Positions 25,855 to 33,545 of a stretch of DNA of 34,081 nucleotides are shown piece after piece; position 1 is the first letter of the stretch, and each line of letters starts with the position of its first letter. A program made the position numbers and the translations under genes. Source of the stretch: Chitinophagia bacterium (lineage in GTDB: Bacteria > Bacteroidota > Bacteroidia > Chitinophagales > Chitinophagaceae); the NCBI GenBank assembly GCA_009928005.1, contig RFVO01000012.1, positions 1 to 34,081 on the forward strand, read 5' to 3'. The notes under the pieces are model-generated. The model saw nothing but the letters and a program-made list of their open reading frames with translations, was not told where the DNA came from and did not search any database.

Positions 25855-26526
25855 CTAATCTTTCATAAGTGTTGGCGCTATTATTTTCTGCCATATCGCA
25901 TAGCCTTTTGCATTCATATGCAATTTGTCAGCTATAAAAATATCTTTAAAAACTTCTCCGCTCGAATCTAACATAGCAGTATGTACATCTAAAAACTGCG
26001 TGTGCTTTTGCTTATTTATATAATTACGTATAAGTGTATTAGCAGCCACAAACTTTTCTTCCATTGCCCACCTTGATACACTAGGTTTAATGGAAACATA
26101 CATAATAGGCACTTTGGTTCCTAAATTAGTTCTAATTATTTTATATAAAGTTTTAAACCTCTCTAAAACTATTTGAGGGGTAATAGTGTCACTTGCTGCA
26201 ATATCATTTTCACCACAGTAAATATAAATTTGTTTTGGCTTGTATTTTAATATGGTCTCTTGGTTAAAGTAAATAATATCTGTTAAACTAGAGCCTCCGA
26301 AACCTCTATTAATAATTGGATAACCAGGAAAATAATTCCGAATGTCTTTCCAATAATTAAAAGAAGAACTACCTACAAATAAAATACTATTTGCAGCTGG
26401 CATTTGTATGCTGTCGTTTTTTACAAATACATCAATTTCGTCTTTAAAAGGAATGGGGGTATTAGTTTGGGCATAACTTGTAAGTATCCCAAAAAAAAAG
26501 GCAGATGTTAATATATATAATTTCAT
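25855..26526 (-). CDS. Secreted SGNH/GDSL family hydrolase
   Basis: A 223-residue esterase/lipase-like enzyme with a signal peptide (cleavage near TSYAQ). The four SGNH blocks are seen: Ser54 in GSSSF (a GSS variant of GDS), Gly in GFGGSS, Asn in YCGENDI, and the Asp200/His203 pair in DKLHMN. The fold is that of GDSL-type acylhydrolases related to platelet-activating factor acetylhydrolase and carbohydrate esterases. Substrate is unknown; deacetylation of a cell-wall or exogenous polysaccharide is plausible. It diverges from the L,D-transpeptidase gene across 135 bases. Confidence 0.92.
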   Translation of the reverse strand: MKLYILTSAFFFGILTSYAQTNTPIPFKDEIDVFVKNDSIQMPAANSILFVGSSSFNYWKDIRNYFPGYPIINRGFGGSSLTDIIYFNQETILKYKPKQIYIYCGENDIAASDTITPQIVLERFKTLYKIIRTNLGTKVPIMYVSIKPSVSRWAMEEKFVAANTLIRNYINKQKHTQFLDVHTAMLDSSGEVFKDIFIADKLHMNAKGYAIWQKIIAPTLMKD

Positions 26527-26604
26527 AGAGGATGTTAAAAATAAATTATTAAAAAGAAAATTAAATTAATTGTAAGTTAAGTAAAATAAGGTGAATTGGG
26601 ATAA

Positions 26605-26635
26605 TTTGATTTATTTTACATAAGCAACAATTTTG
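26605..26635 (+). promoter_or_regulatory. Promoter of the L,D-transpeptidase gene
   Basis: TTTG (26605-26608), exactly 19 bases of spacer, then CAATTTTG (26628-26635). This is a full -33 match and a one-mismatch -7 match to the Bacteroidota consensus. Transcription would start about 20 bases before the ATG at 26662. Confidence 0.55.
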
Positions 26636-26661
26636 ATACAGCACAAATTTAAAAAAGGAAA

Positions 26662-27372
26662 ATGAAATTTATTTATAGCACCCTATTGCTCTGCCTTTGC
26701 ATCATAAATATTAAGCCCAGCTTTGGACAGTTAACTTCTATTCATAAAAAAGAAATAATTCAATTAATAAAAGCTAACAAAGAAAAATTAAAAAATGTAG
26801 AGCAGTTAGTGGTAGCCATTAATAATAATGATAGTTCTAATAAAGCCTTTGTGGTTGCACTTGAGTTCGTCAATAAAAAATGGAAGATCAAATTTGGCCC
26901 TGTGGAAGCAAGCATTGGAAGAGCAGGTTTTGCTTTGCCTGGAGAAAAAATAGAAGGAGATGGTAAGTCGCCTACAGGCGTTTTTGATTTAGGGCAATTA
27001 TATACCTATGAAGCGAGTGTAAATACCAAACTGCCTTTTATACAAACTAATGCAGAAGATAAATGGATAGATGATCCTAATCATCCAGATTATAATACCC
27101 ATATACGTGGTAATACTACTGCAAAGTCATTCGAGCATTTAAAGTTATCTAGTATTGATTATAAATATTGCATGGTCATTGAATACAATACCCATCCTGT
27201 ATTGAAAGGAAAAGGAAGTGCTATCTTTTTTCATTTAGCTACACCGAACTATGACCCTACAGCAGGTTGTGTGGCTATTCAAGAATCTGATATGGATAAA
27301 ATACTTTTATGGTTAGATCCTAATAAGCAAAAAGCAATATTAATGGGCAATAAAAATCATTTACAAGAATAA
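26662..27372 (+). CDS. Secreted L,D-transpeptidase (YkuD) family protein
   Basis: A 236-residue exported protein with signal peptide ending near KPSFGQ. The catalytic signature of L,D-transpeptidases is present: His191 in FFHLATPNYDPTAGC and the nucleophile Cys203, preceded by TAG rather than the common SHG/S-x-G. Upstream, GDGKSPTGVF is the typical substrate-loop segment of the family. Expected roles are 3-3 cross-linking of peptidoglycan or tethering of a protein to it. The region before residue 90 is not recognised as any peptidoglycan-binding domain. A consensus-like promoter lies 27-57 bases upstream. Confidence 0.9.
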   Translation: MKFIYSTLLLCLCIINIKPSFGQLTSIHKKEIIQLIKANKEKLKNVEQLVVAINNNDSSNKAFVVALEFVNKKWKIKFGPVEASIGRAGFALPGEKIEGDGKSPTGVFDLGQLYTYEASVNTKLPFIQTNAEDKWIDDPNHPDYNTHIRGNTTAKSFEHLKLSSIDYKYCMVIEYNTHPVLKGKGSAIFFHLATPNYDPTAGCVAIQESDMDKILLWLDPNKQKAILMGNKNHLQE

Positions 27373-27385
27373 ATACCTTTTAAAA

Positions 27386-27928
27386 TTATATTCTTGCTTG
27401 AATAATAGTGGCAATAGTTTGTATAATACCCATTGTCATAAATAAGGCTTCGAAAGAAATATAATTTGCAATTAAACCGCCAACAGCAATGGCAATACCT
27501 GATACAAAATGTGGGTGACCATTAGCAATACTCCAATGAAAAGTATTACTACTATCTTCCAAGTTGTGTGCAAATAAAGAGTCCCAAATAGGGGCACTTA
27601 AAGCTTCTGCTATACCTAAGCCAATTTGAATAAAAAAAAGTTGATGTGTATTATGCACGAAAATATAGCCAAATGTTAGCAAAGCATTAAGCCCATAGCC
27701 AAAGATCATTACCTGTTTTTTATAAATAGATTTATTTACATACTTACCTACTATGACATAAAAAATACCCGTAGCCATTAAGTAAGCGGCCCAAGCCCAG
27801 GTGATGTCTAATAAATCACCTCCAATTTTTTCAGCATAAATAGCAAATAAAGGCCCAAATAAACCTTCTCCAAAATACCATAAACTAGAAGCAATTAATA
27901 ATATTTTAGTGGTTTTATTTAAACTCAT
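27386..27928 (-). CDS. Half-size MFS transporter-like membrane protein
   Basis: A 180-residue protein with about six hydrophobic segments, the equivalent of only one half of a 12-helix major facilitator. It has an MFS-like start (LWYFGEGLFGPLFAIYAEKIGG) and the loop between helices 2 and 3 (GKYVNKSIYKKQVMIFGYGLNALLTFGYI), but no second half. The frame ends cleanly at a TAA and the next convergent gene ends 13 bases away, with no MFS coding remnants, so I regard it as a natural short protein rather than a truncation. It could work as a dimer. It starts two bases after the stop of the outer membrane gene, so the two are translated from one message. Confidence 0.75.
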   Translation of the reverse strand: MSLNKTTKILLIASSLWYFGEGLFGPLFAIYAEKIGGDLLDITWAWAAYLMATGIFYVIVGKYVNKSIYKKQVMIFGYGLNALLTFGYIFVHNTHQLFFIQIGLGIAEALSAPIWDSLFAHNLEDSSNTFHWSIANGHPHFVSGIAIAVGGLIANYISFEALFMTMGIIQTIATIIQARI

Positions 27929-27930
27929 TT

Positions 27931-28851
27931 TTAAAATTTATAAGTAATGCCTAAATCAAAAAAGAAAATATTTGCTAAATGATTTTCTGAATAAGGAGTT
28001 GAATTAATAGTAACTGTTTTTGATACTCCATTTAAGGTACTTGTATTCACTGAAGTAGTTGAAATTTTATTGAAGGGGATAGCATAAGTAGGAATGAATA
28101 AGAAATTCCATTTTTTTGTATCATAGCTTAAAGGCATGGTAAATTCCATATCTAAAAACTTAAAACCTTTTTGATCCACTGTGGTACTACTTTGTAAAGT
28201 GCCAACTATAGGAACTTGTTTAATTGAAAAATTTTTTAATGGATTTAGCCTTCTATTAATAGTAGTTTCATAATAATTTAAACTACTAAAACTACTATAC
28301 AGTCCAGGTGTAATGGAAAATTTATTTTCTTTATTTGTGCTAAGCATTATTTCTTTTTCAATACCTGGAACTAATTGTATGTCTGCTTTATTAGAAAAGA
28401 AAATATCAAAAGAATTATGAAAATTAAAATAAGCTAAATCATAATTAATTGTAAAACCAAGATCACTTGAAATATTACCACTTATTAAGTTAGAACCAGT
28501 AGAGTAAAAGTATTTAGATCCATAAATTTCTCCTGACACTTTCTCTGCAAGTGTATAATTATAGCCAAGGTCAAGCTCAGAAAAATCATATCCCGATTGT
28601 CCAGGTGTCAATAAATAGTTGAGGCTGAAACTTGCATACAAGCCGCTTGCAAAATTCAAAGTAGCAGTTGTATAGAAATAAGGGGCTTTTAAAGAATCGG
28701 CTCTTCCATTATAGACATAGTTACTTAAATAATTAGTTTGAATTCTGAAGTTAGTAGAATCGTTTTTTGTATTTGCTTTTCTCAATGGTTGAGCATTCAC
28801 AACAAAGCTTAGTAAGAGAAGAAAAAAAGCAAAGAAAATCCTAGGGCGCAT
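27931..28851 (-). CDS. Outer membrane beta-barrel protein, function unknown
   Basis: A 306-residue protein with signal peptide (near SFVVNAQ), alternating polar/apolar strands rich in Tyr, Phe, Asn and Ser throughout, and the C-terminal segment FFFDLGITYKF ending in phenylalanine. These features indicate an outer membrane barrel of perhaps 12-14 strands. No known porin family motif is recognised. The tight coupling to a half-size MFS gene directly downstream suggests a shared transport route across both membranes, which is inference. The next gene upstream on the strand is the PhnA-like gene, 61 bases away. Confidence 0.7.
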   Translation of the reverse strand: MRPRIFFAFFLLLLSFVVNAQPLRKANTKNDSTNFRIQTNYLSNYVYNGRADSLKAPYFYTTATLNFASGLYASFSLNYLLTPGQSGYDFSELDLGYNYTLAEKVSGEIYGSKYFYSTGSNLISGNISSDLGFTINYDLAYFNFHNSFDIFFSNKADIQLVPGIEKEIMLSTNKENKFSITPGLYSSFSSLNYYETTINRRLNPLKNFSIKQVPIVGTLQSSTTVDQKGFKFLDMEFTMPLSYDTKKWNFLFIPTYAIPFNKISTTSVNTSTLNGVSKTVTINSTPYSENHLANIFFFDLGITYKF

Positions 28852-28912
28852 GAATTTCTTAATTTTATTTTTGGACAGTAATAATTACAAAAAGTTTAAA
28901 GACAGCCTATAT

Positions 28913-29479
28913 TTAGCCCTGTTTTCTAACAAATTTTGTAAGAATAACAATAGTTTGCTCATTTACCTTGCCTTCAATTTGTTCAGGATTATTGGGCACT
29001 AAGTGTATTTTTCTTACAATGGTGCCCTTGGGTGCCATGAAGTTAGCACCTTTCACATTTAAACCTTGCGTTAGAACAATCGTATCGCCATTTTGAAGTT
29101 CTGTCCCATTACTATCTACATGTATTGCTGCTTTTTGAAAAGCATTTAAGGCCCAGTTTATAACTACTTCGTCTAATTCAACCGATGTTAAAATTTCATT
29201 CGCCCACTCGTTTTCTTTTAGGCTATATAAAATTCTATAGCTTAAAGCTTGGACACTAGGCTCTGTATTCCATAAACTGCCTGCTAAACATTGCCAATGA
29301 TTACCTGATGCATTACTTTCTATTAATGAATAACAGTTATTGCAAATAGCAACTTCATTTTCTATCTTATCATTGTCTTTGGGACTTACTGCATAAGCGA
29401 TACTTGCTTTTTCGGTACTGCATAGTTCACACAAACCTTCACATCTTTCTTGTAGCTTATTAGAGATTGTTGATTTCAT
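28913..29479 (-). CDS. PhnA/YjdM family zinc-ribbon protein
   Basis: A 188-residue cytoplasmic protein. The N-terminal zinc ribbon uses Cys17 and Cys20 (CELC) with Cys46 and Cys49 (CNNC). The C-terminal ~70 residues form the PhnA domain: DSNGTELQNGDTIVLTQGLNVKG, then GTIVRKIHLV and IEGKVNEQTIVILTKFVRK. E. coli YjdM, formerly called PhnA, lies beside the phosphonate operon but is not a phosphonoacetate hydrolase, so no phosphonate role is implied here. A middle part of ~60 residues (AGSLWNTEPSVQALSYRIL) is an addition compared with the shorter E. coli protein. It lies 27 bases downstream of the Nif3-like gene and may be co-transcribed. Confidence 0.9.
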   Translation of the reverse strand: MKSTISNKLQERCEGLCELCSTEKASIAYAVSPKDNDKIENEVAICNNCYSLIESNASGNHWQCLAGSLWNTEPSVQALSYRILYSLKENEWANEILTSVELDEVVINWALNAFQKAAIHVDSNGTELQNGDTIVLTQGLNVKGANFMAPKGTIVRKIHLVPNNPEQIEGKVNEQTIVILTKFVRKQG

Positions 29480-29506
29480 TTAGGAAATTAATTTTTGTAA
29501 ATAAAT

Positions 29507-30415
29507 TTATAAAAAAGATAATGAGGGGCCGCTAGAAATAAAAGTAGTATTAATAGAAGGAAACTTAGTTTTTAACCATGTTGCCATGAATTCAGAGCCA
29601 GATTCTTCGCTTGCAATATGCCCAAGTACTATTAAAGATACTTTATCGCCCTTTGATCTTGCATCTCTTATATACTCAGCTGTTTCCCACTCTGAAATTT
29701 CACCACATATTAGTACATCTGGTTTAATTTGTCTTAAGCCATTGAAATGCGCTTTAGAACCAGAAGCACCTAACATAAATAATAATTTAGAACAATCTTG
29801 CTGTAAATCTCCAATAAATCTAACTTGTTGTATTCCTATTTTCTCTTTTAAATAATTAATAACTTGATCCAAATGCATCAAAGGTATTGTAGCCAATGAT
29901 GGAATGGCCTTAGTAGTATATTGTTTCCAATTTAATTTTTCTAGAAAGCTAGAAGTTACAGGATCGGGTAATAAACGATGTATATAATCGTGATTACGCC
30001 AAACTGCAATATTATTTTTTTGGAGTAAGTCATTCTTGTATTCAAATACTGGATCGTTCTTAAGCCAAGTGGTATCGTCTAAATGATTATAAAAAGTGGG
30101 CTCATGTGCAATAATAAAATTAGCACCTATTTCAATGGTTTTTTTAATTACTTCAATTGTTGCAAAAGCAGAAGTAACAATTCCTTTTACTTCCATTTCT
30201 TTATGCCCCGATTTTAAAGTATCCACTGTTTCTTTTAAAATTCCGCTGGGCACTTCACTAATAAACTTATCCATTATCTGCCCAACGGTAAAATTTTCAT
30301 TGAAACCATTAACAAAGGGAGTCATACTTAATAAAGGCTTTACCAATAATACTTGCCCTCCTGCAATAACGGCAGCTTTAGAAATAAAATTTCTTCTTGA
30401 ATTATTTAATTTCAT
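29507..30415 (-). CDS. Nif3-like dinuclear metal protein with a Tat signal
   Basis: A 302-residue member of the Nif3/YbgI (DUF34) family, which forms toroidal hexamers with a two-metal site of unknown activity. Metal-ligand motifs are His104-Glu105-Pro106 (IIAHEPTF) and GHIASE with His266 and Glu270. GEISEWE lies between them. Unlike the usual cytoplasmic proteins, this one begins NNSRRNFISKAAVIAGG, a twin-arginine signal, followed by a short hydrophobic core, so it is probably exported folded to the periplasm. The second N-terminal half of the family fold is reduced. The Tat pathway fits a pre-folded metalloprotein. Neighbours give no clear functional clue. Confidence 0.87.
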   Translation of the reverse strand: MKLNNSRRNFISKAAVIAGGQVLLVKPLLSMTPFVNGFNENFTVGQIMDKFISEVPSGILKETVDTLKSGHKEMEVKGIVTSAFATIEVIKKTIEIGANFIIAHEPTFYNHLDDTTWLKNDPVFEYKNDLLQKNNIAVWRNHDYIHRLLPDPVTSSFLEKLNWKQYTTKAIPSLATIPLMHLDQVINYLKEKIGIQQVRFIGDLQQDCSKLLFMLGASGSKAHFNGLRQIKPDVLICGEISEWETAEYIRDARSKGDKVSLIVLGHIASEESGSEFMATWLKTKFPSINTTFISSGPSLSFL

Positions 30416-30459
30416 AAAAAATATTTATACGATAATAGAAATAAATCTGAATATAGTTA

Positions 30460-31650
30460 TTATCTTCTTCTTGAAAACTTATTAGCTCTTTGTTTTTTTG
30501 GTGCATAAGAAGGCGTAGGGCCAAACATTTCAGGCACCACTCCTTTTAAAACAGGCGCACCTAATAGTTCTTCAATTTCTGCAAACTTACTTTGCTCTTT
30601 TTCTCCCACTAAAGTAAAGGCTGTACCAGAAGTAGCCGCCCTAGCAGTTCTTCCAATTCTGTGAATATAATCTTCGCCATCATTAGGCACATCATAATTA
30701 ATGACCAAATCAATATCATCAATGTCTATTCCTCTACTTAAAATATCGGTAGCCACTAAAATATTTGTTTTTTGATTTCTAAAATCTTGTAAATATTGCT
30801 CTCTACTTTTTTGATCTAAGTCGGAATGTATTTCTGCTGCCGATAATTTAGCTTGTACTAATTTAGAAGTCAATTGTTTCACATTCGATTTCTTAGAACA
30901 AAATACAATTACTTTAGAATATCTTTTTGAACTTAACATATCAATAATAACAGGTACTTTTTGTGTATCATATACCATGAATGCTTTTTGAATAATTTGT
31001 TCCGGTGGTTTGGATATAGCAATATTAATTTCAACAGGGTTTACTAAAATTTTCTTGGCAAGCACTCTCATTTTCGCAGGCATGGTGGCTGAGAATAATA
31101 AGTTTTGTCTTTGTGAAGGTAAAAAAGTTATAATTTTTGCAATGTCATCAGAAAATCCCATGTCAAGCATTCTATCTGCTTCATCTAAAACAAGATATTT
31201 TAAACCTTTCAGTTTCACATAGCCCATATTTAAATGCGCTATCATTCTTCCTGGTGTACAAACAACAATATCAACTCCGCTTGTAAGTGCCTTTTTTTCT
31301 GCAACAAAGGAACTTCCATCTCCACCGCCATATACTGCAATAGAACTGACATCAGTGAAATAAGAAAGACCCTCAATACTCTCGGCAATTTGTATTGCTA
31401 GTTCTCTGGTTGGAACAATAATTAATGCATTAATATCTCCTGCAGTATGAGCTGTAGTAAGTAGTCTGTGTAATAAGGGTAATAAAAAGGCAGCAGTTTT
31501 ACCAGTGCCCGTTTGAGCCGCTGCAATAATGTCCTTACCTTCTAATATGGGAACCATTACTTGTTGCTGAACAGGGGTGGCCGTCTCATAACCCATTGCA
31601 TCAATGCCATCTAAAATACGCTGATCTAATCCTAAATCGATAAACTTCAA
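30460..31650 (-). CDS. DEAD-box RNA helicase (RhlE-like)
   Basis: A 396-residue ATP-dependent RNA helicase. All core motifs are present: Q motif with the upstream aromatic residue (TPVQQQ), motif I A-Q-T-G-T-G-K-T (residues 45-52), PTRELA, TPGR, DEAD (156-159), SAT, SRGID and HRIGRTAR. The short basic tail (APKKQRANKFSRRR) likely adds RNA affinity. Role is ribosome assembly or mRNA turnover, as for RhlE-type proteins. No ATG precedes the Q motif in frame. I place the start at TTG 31650 (MKFIDLGLDQ), which matches the family N-terminus; another TTG at 31692 would add 14 residues. Confidence 0.93.
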   Translation of the reverse strand: MKFIDLGLDQRILDGIDAMGYETATPVQQQVMVPILEGKDIIAAAQTGTGKTAAFLLPLLHRLLTTAHTAGDINALIIVPTRELAIQIAESIEGLSYFTDVSSIAVYGGGDGSSFVAEKKALTSGVDIVVCTPGRMIAHLNMGYVKLKGLKYLVLDEADRMLDMGFSDDIAKIITFLPSQRQNLLFSATMPAKMRVLAKKILVNPVEINIAISKPPEQIIQKAFMVYDTQKVPVIIDMLSSKRYSKVIVFCSKKSNVKQLTSKLVQAKLSAAEIHSDLDQKSREQYLQDFRNQKTNILVATDILSRGIDIDDIDLVINYDVPNDGEDYIHRIGRTARAATSGTAFTLVGEKEQSKFAEIEELLGAPVLKGVVPEMFGPTPSYAPKKQRANKFSRRR

Positions 31651-31713
31651 AATACACTTTTTTAATAATGTAATGAAGGTACGACTAATCAAGCAGTTAA
31701 GTTATGAAATGCC

Positions 31714-32901
31714 CTATTTACTTGATGAATAGCGAACACTCTTAGGATGAAAGTACTCCCATGAATGTAGATACTCTTGATAGCTTGCAATAGGGCTTAA
31801 AGACAAGCCTTTCAATTTTCCATCTATACAAAGGCCGTCCACATTCCAAATAGATTGAGTATAGTTATCAATAATAGAATCGTTTATTTTACGAAACGTT
31901 AAACTCATATTATTTATAGTACGGTTGTATGAATGAAAAGAAGCGCTATCGTTTTCTAAAAGAATTAAAATTGGCAAAGAAGGTAGTGAATCTTGAATGA
32001 TTTTATTTTTTTCTAAATAGTTCCAATCATAGGTTTTTGAATCATTTAGATTACTAATGCCTAAGACCCAAGATTTAAATTGCCAAGAAGCAGTATCTCT
32101 TTTAGTTAAATTACTTTTCGATTTTCCTTTATCATAAGTATCCATTTTAGCAAATATAGATGCAAATTTTTCATCGGGTTGAAGTACTTCTGCATTGGGA
32201 TATTTTCTAAACCAAGCTTGCAAACTTAATTGCTCTGATTTTATTTCTTTTAAAGTATACCCTTTTAAAGGCCCCGCAATACATTCTCCATTTGATTGCC
32301 TCCACCAACTTTTAGTAGTGGCATCTTCAAACATGGCATTGAAATGATCCATACCCACTAATCTGAAATTTTCTAATTTACCATTCACCATTGGGCTATA
32401 TACGCGTCCTGTTCTACATACCGTGCAATAGGTAACCATCACTGGGGTTTGACCTATACTATCTCTTACTTGATGATGATAACCAATTAATTGAATAGGA
32501 TAAGCCTTTTGCAGTCCATTTTCATTAACACCAATGACTAGCTTATCAATAGGTATTTTATTCTCCGCAATTTTATAAAAATAAGTATGGGTAGGTTGTA
32601 AAAACATTTTATCTGCTTCCATCATAAAAGTGAAAACATAAAAAATAACAATATATAAAGTGGTTAATAAACTCAACCCTATTTTTTCCCTATTTGAATT
32701 TCCTTTTATAATTTTTATAAAAGGTATAAGGATAATTAAATATAAAACTATACGTATACTATTCTTATTGCTACCCAAAAAATAAGCTACATCAATAGAA
32801 TTAAATGTTTGACTGCCCGGCATGGGCATAATCAAATATACTCTTAGGCATTCAAAAACAATTAAAAAAAGAAAACTAAGATAAAGCATCCATTTCTTCA
32901 T
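31714..32901 (-). CDS. Membrane-anchored DUF3179 protein
   Basis: A 395-residue protein with three predicted membrane helices in the first ~95 residues (about 5-26, 48-65 and 75-94), then a large exported or cytoplasmic DUF3179 domain. The family signature is VTYCTVCRTGRVY with Cys159 and Cys162 in a CxxC pair, followed by GMDHFNAMFEDATTKSWWRQ and GECIAGPLKGYTL. DUF3179 has no established activity; the CxxC pair could be redox active or bind metal. Homologues are often lipoproteins or soluble secreted proteins, so the polytopic N-terminus is worth noting. It is flanked on the same strand by the helicase and nucleotidase genes, with gaps of 63 and 40 bases. Confidence 0.85.
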   Translation of the reverse strand: MKKWMLYLSFLFLIVFECLRVYLIMPMPGSQTFNSIDVAYFLGSNKNSIRIVLYLIILIPFIKIIKGNSNREKIGLSLLTTLYIVIFYVFTFMMEADKMFLQPTHTYFYKIAENKIPIDKLVIGVNENGLQKAYPIQLIGYHHQVRDSIGQTPVMVTYCTVCRTGRVYSPMVNGKLENFRLVGMDHFNAMFEDATTKSWWRQSNGECIAGPLKGYTLKEIKSEQLSLQAWFRKYPNAEVLQPDEKFASIFAKMDTYDKGKSKSNLTKRDTASWQFKSWVLGISNLNDSKTYDWNYLEKNKIIQDSLPSLPILILLENDSASFHSYNRTINNMSLTFRKINDSIIDNYTQSIWNVDGLCIDGKLKGLSLSPIASYQEYLHSWEYFHPKSVRYSSSK

Positions 32902-32941
32902 AAAATAATTTTTAATTTGTAACTAACATTGAATAATGTAT

Positions 32942-33481
32942 TTAAGCACTTTGTTCTTCTTTTTCAAAGTAGGCTAACACTTCTTGCCAATTATTAACTC
33001 TAAAATGATGTTTAATATTTACATTATGCGAGGCATGATATAAAATAGGTTTACCTATACAGTAATCTAAATTTTTACAATGATCATCAATCATATAATC
33101 GGTTTTAATCACCGCCTTGCTTCCGCAAAAAATAATGTTCTTCCAACTAATAAATGGAAAGAATTCAGCTAGCCAAGCATGTTTTTCAGTAAGTGACAAA
33201 GGAAACTCAGTGGCCGCAGACACAATATATATTTCATACTTTTTTCTTAAAATTTGAATAGCCTCCAAAGCGCCAGGCATTACAGGAACTGTTCTAAAAA
33301 ACCCGGGTGTATGAATATAGCGTCTAGCAGCTGTTTTATCTGGAAAGGCTTCATCTTCAGAAACACCTAATAACGCCGTCCTATCTAACTTTACATTATA
33401 CTGCTTCTCATACCAATTCACTAAATGGGTCTCAATATCGGCAATAACATTGTCCATATCAATGGCTATACTTTTAATCAT
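32942..33481 (-). CDS. 5'(3')-deoxyribonucleotidase (NT5C family)
   Basis: A 179-residue HAD-superfamily phosphatase that dephosphorylates deoxyribonucleoside monophosphates. The nucleophile and acid/base pair are Asp8 and Asp10 in AIDMDNVIADIE. YIVSAATEF gives motif II, and DDHCKN near residue 137 gives the acidic motif IV. Length and motifs match the NT5C group of small bacterial enzymes. On the minus strand, TAAGTTTG (33519-33526) is a perfect -7 promoter box 38 bases upstream. Confidence 0.9.
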   Translation of the reverse strand: MIKSIAIDMDNVIADIETHLVNWYEKQYNVKLDRTALLGVSEDEAFPDKTAARRYIHTPGFFRTVPVMPGALEAIQILRKKYEIYIVSAATEFPLSLTEKHAWLAEFFPFISWKNIIFCGSKAVIKTDYMIDDHCKNLDYCIGKPILYHASHNVNIKHHFRVNNWQEVLAYFEKEEQSA

Positions 33482-33545
33482 ACTTATTCAAGTTAAAACG
33501 TTTGTATATTAGTAGTGGCAAACTTAATTCATAAATTTTATTCCT

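Noticed and set aside
27386..27928. Truncated MFS pseudogene.
   Set aside because: No remaining second half is found downstream, the convergent gene begins within 13 bases, and the frame is intact with a coupled upstream gene.
28913..29479. Phosphonoacetate hydrolase, from the name PhnA.
   Set aside because: The zinc-ribbon PhnA/YjdM family is unrelated to the hydrolase of the same name, and no phosphonate genes are present.
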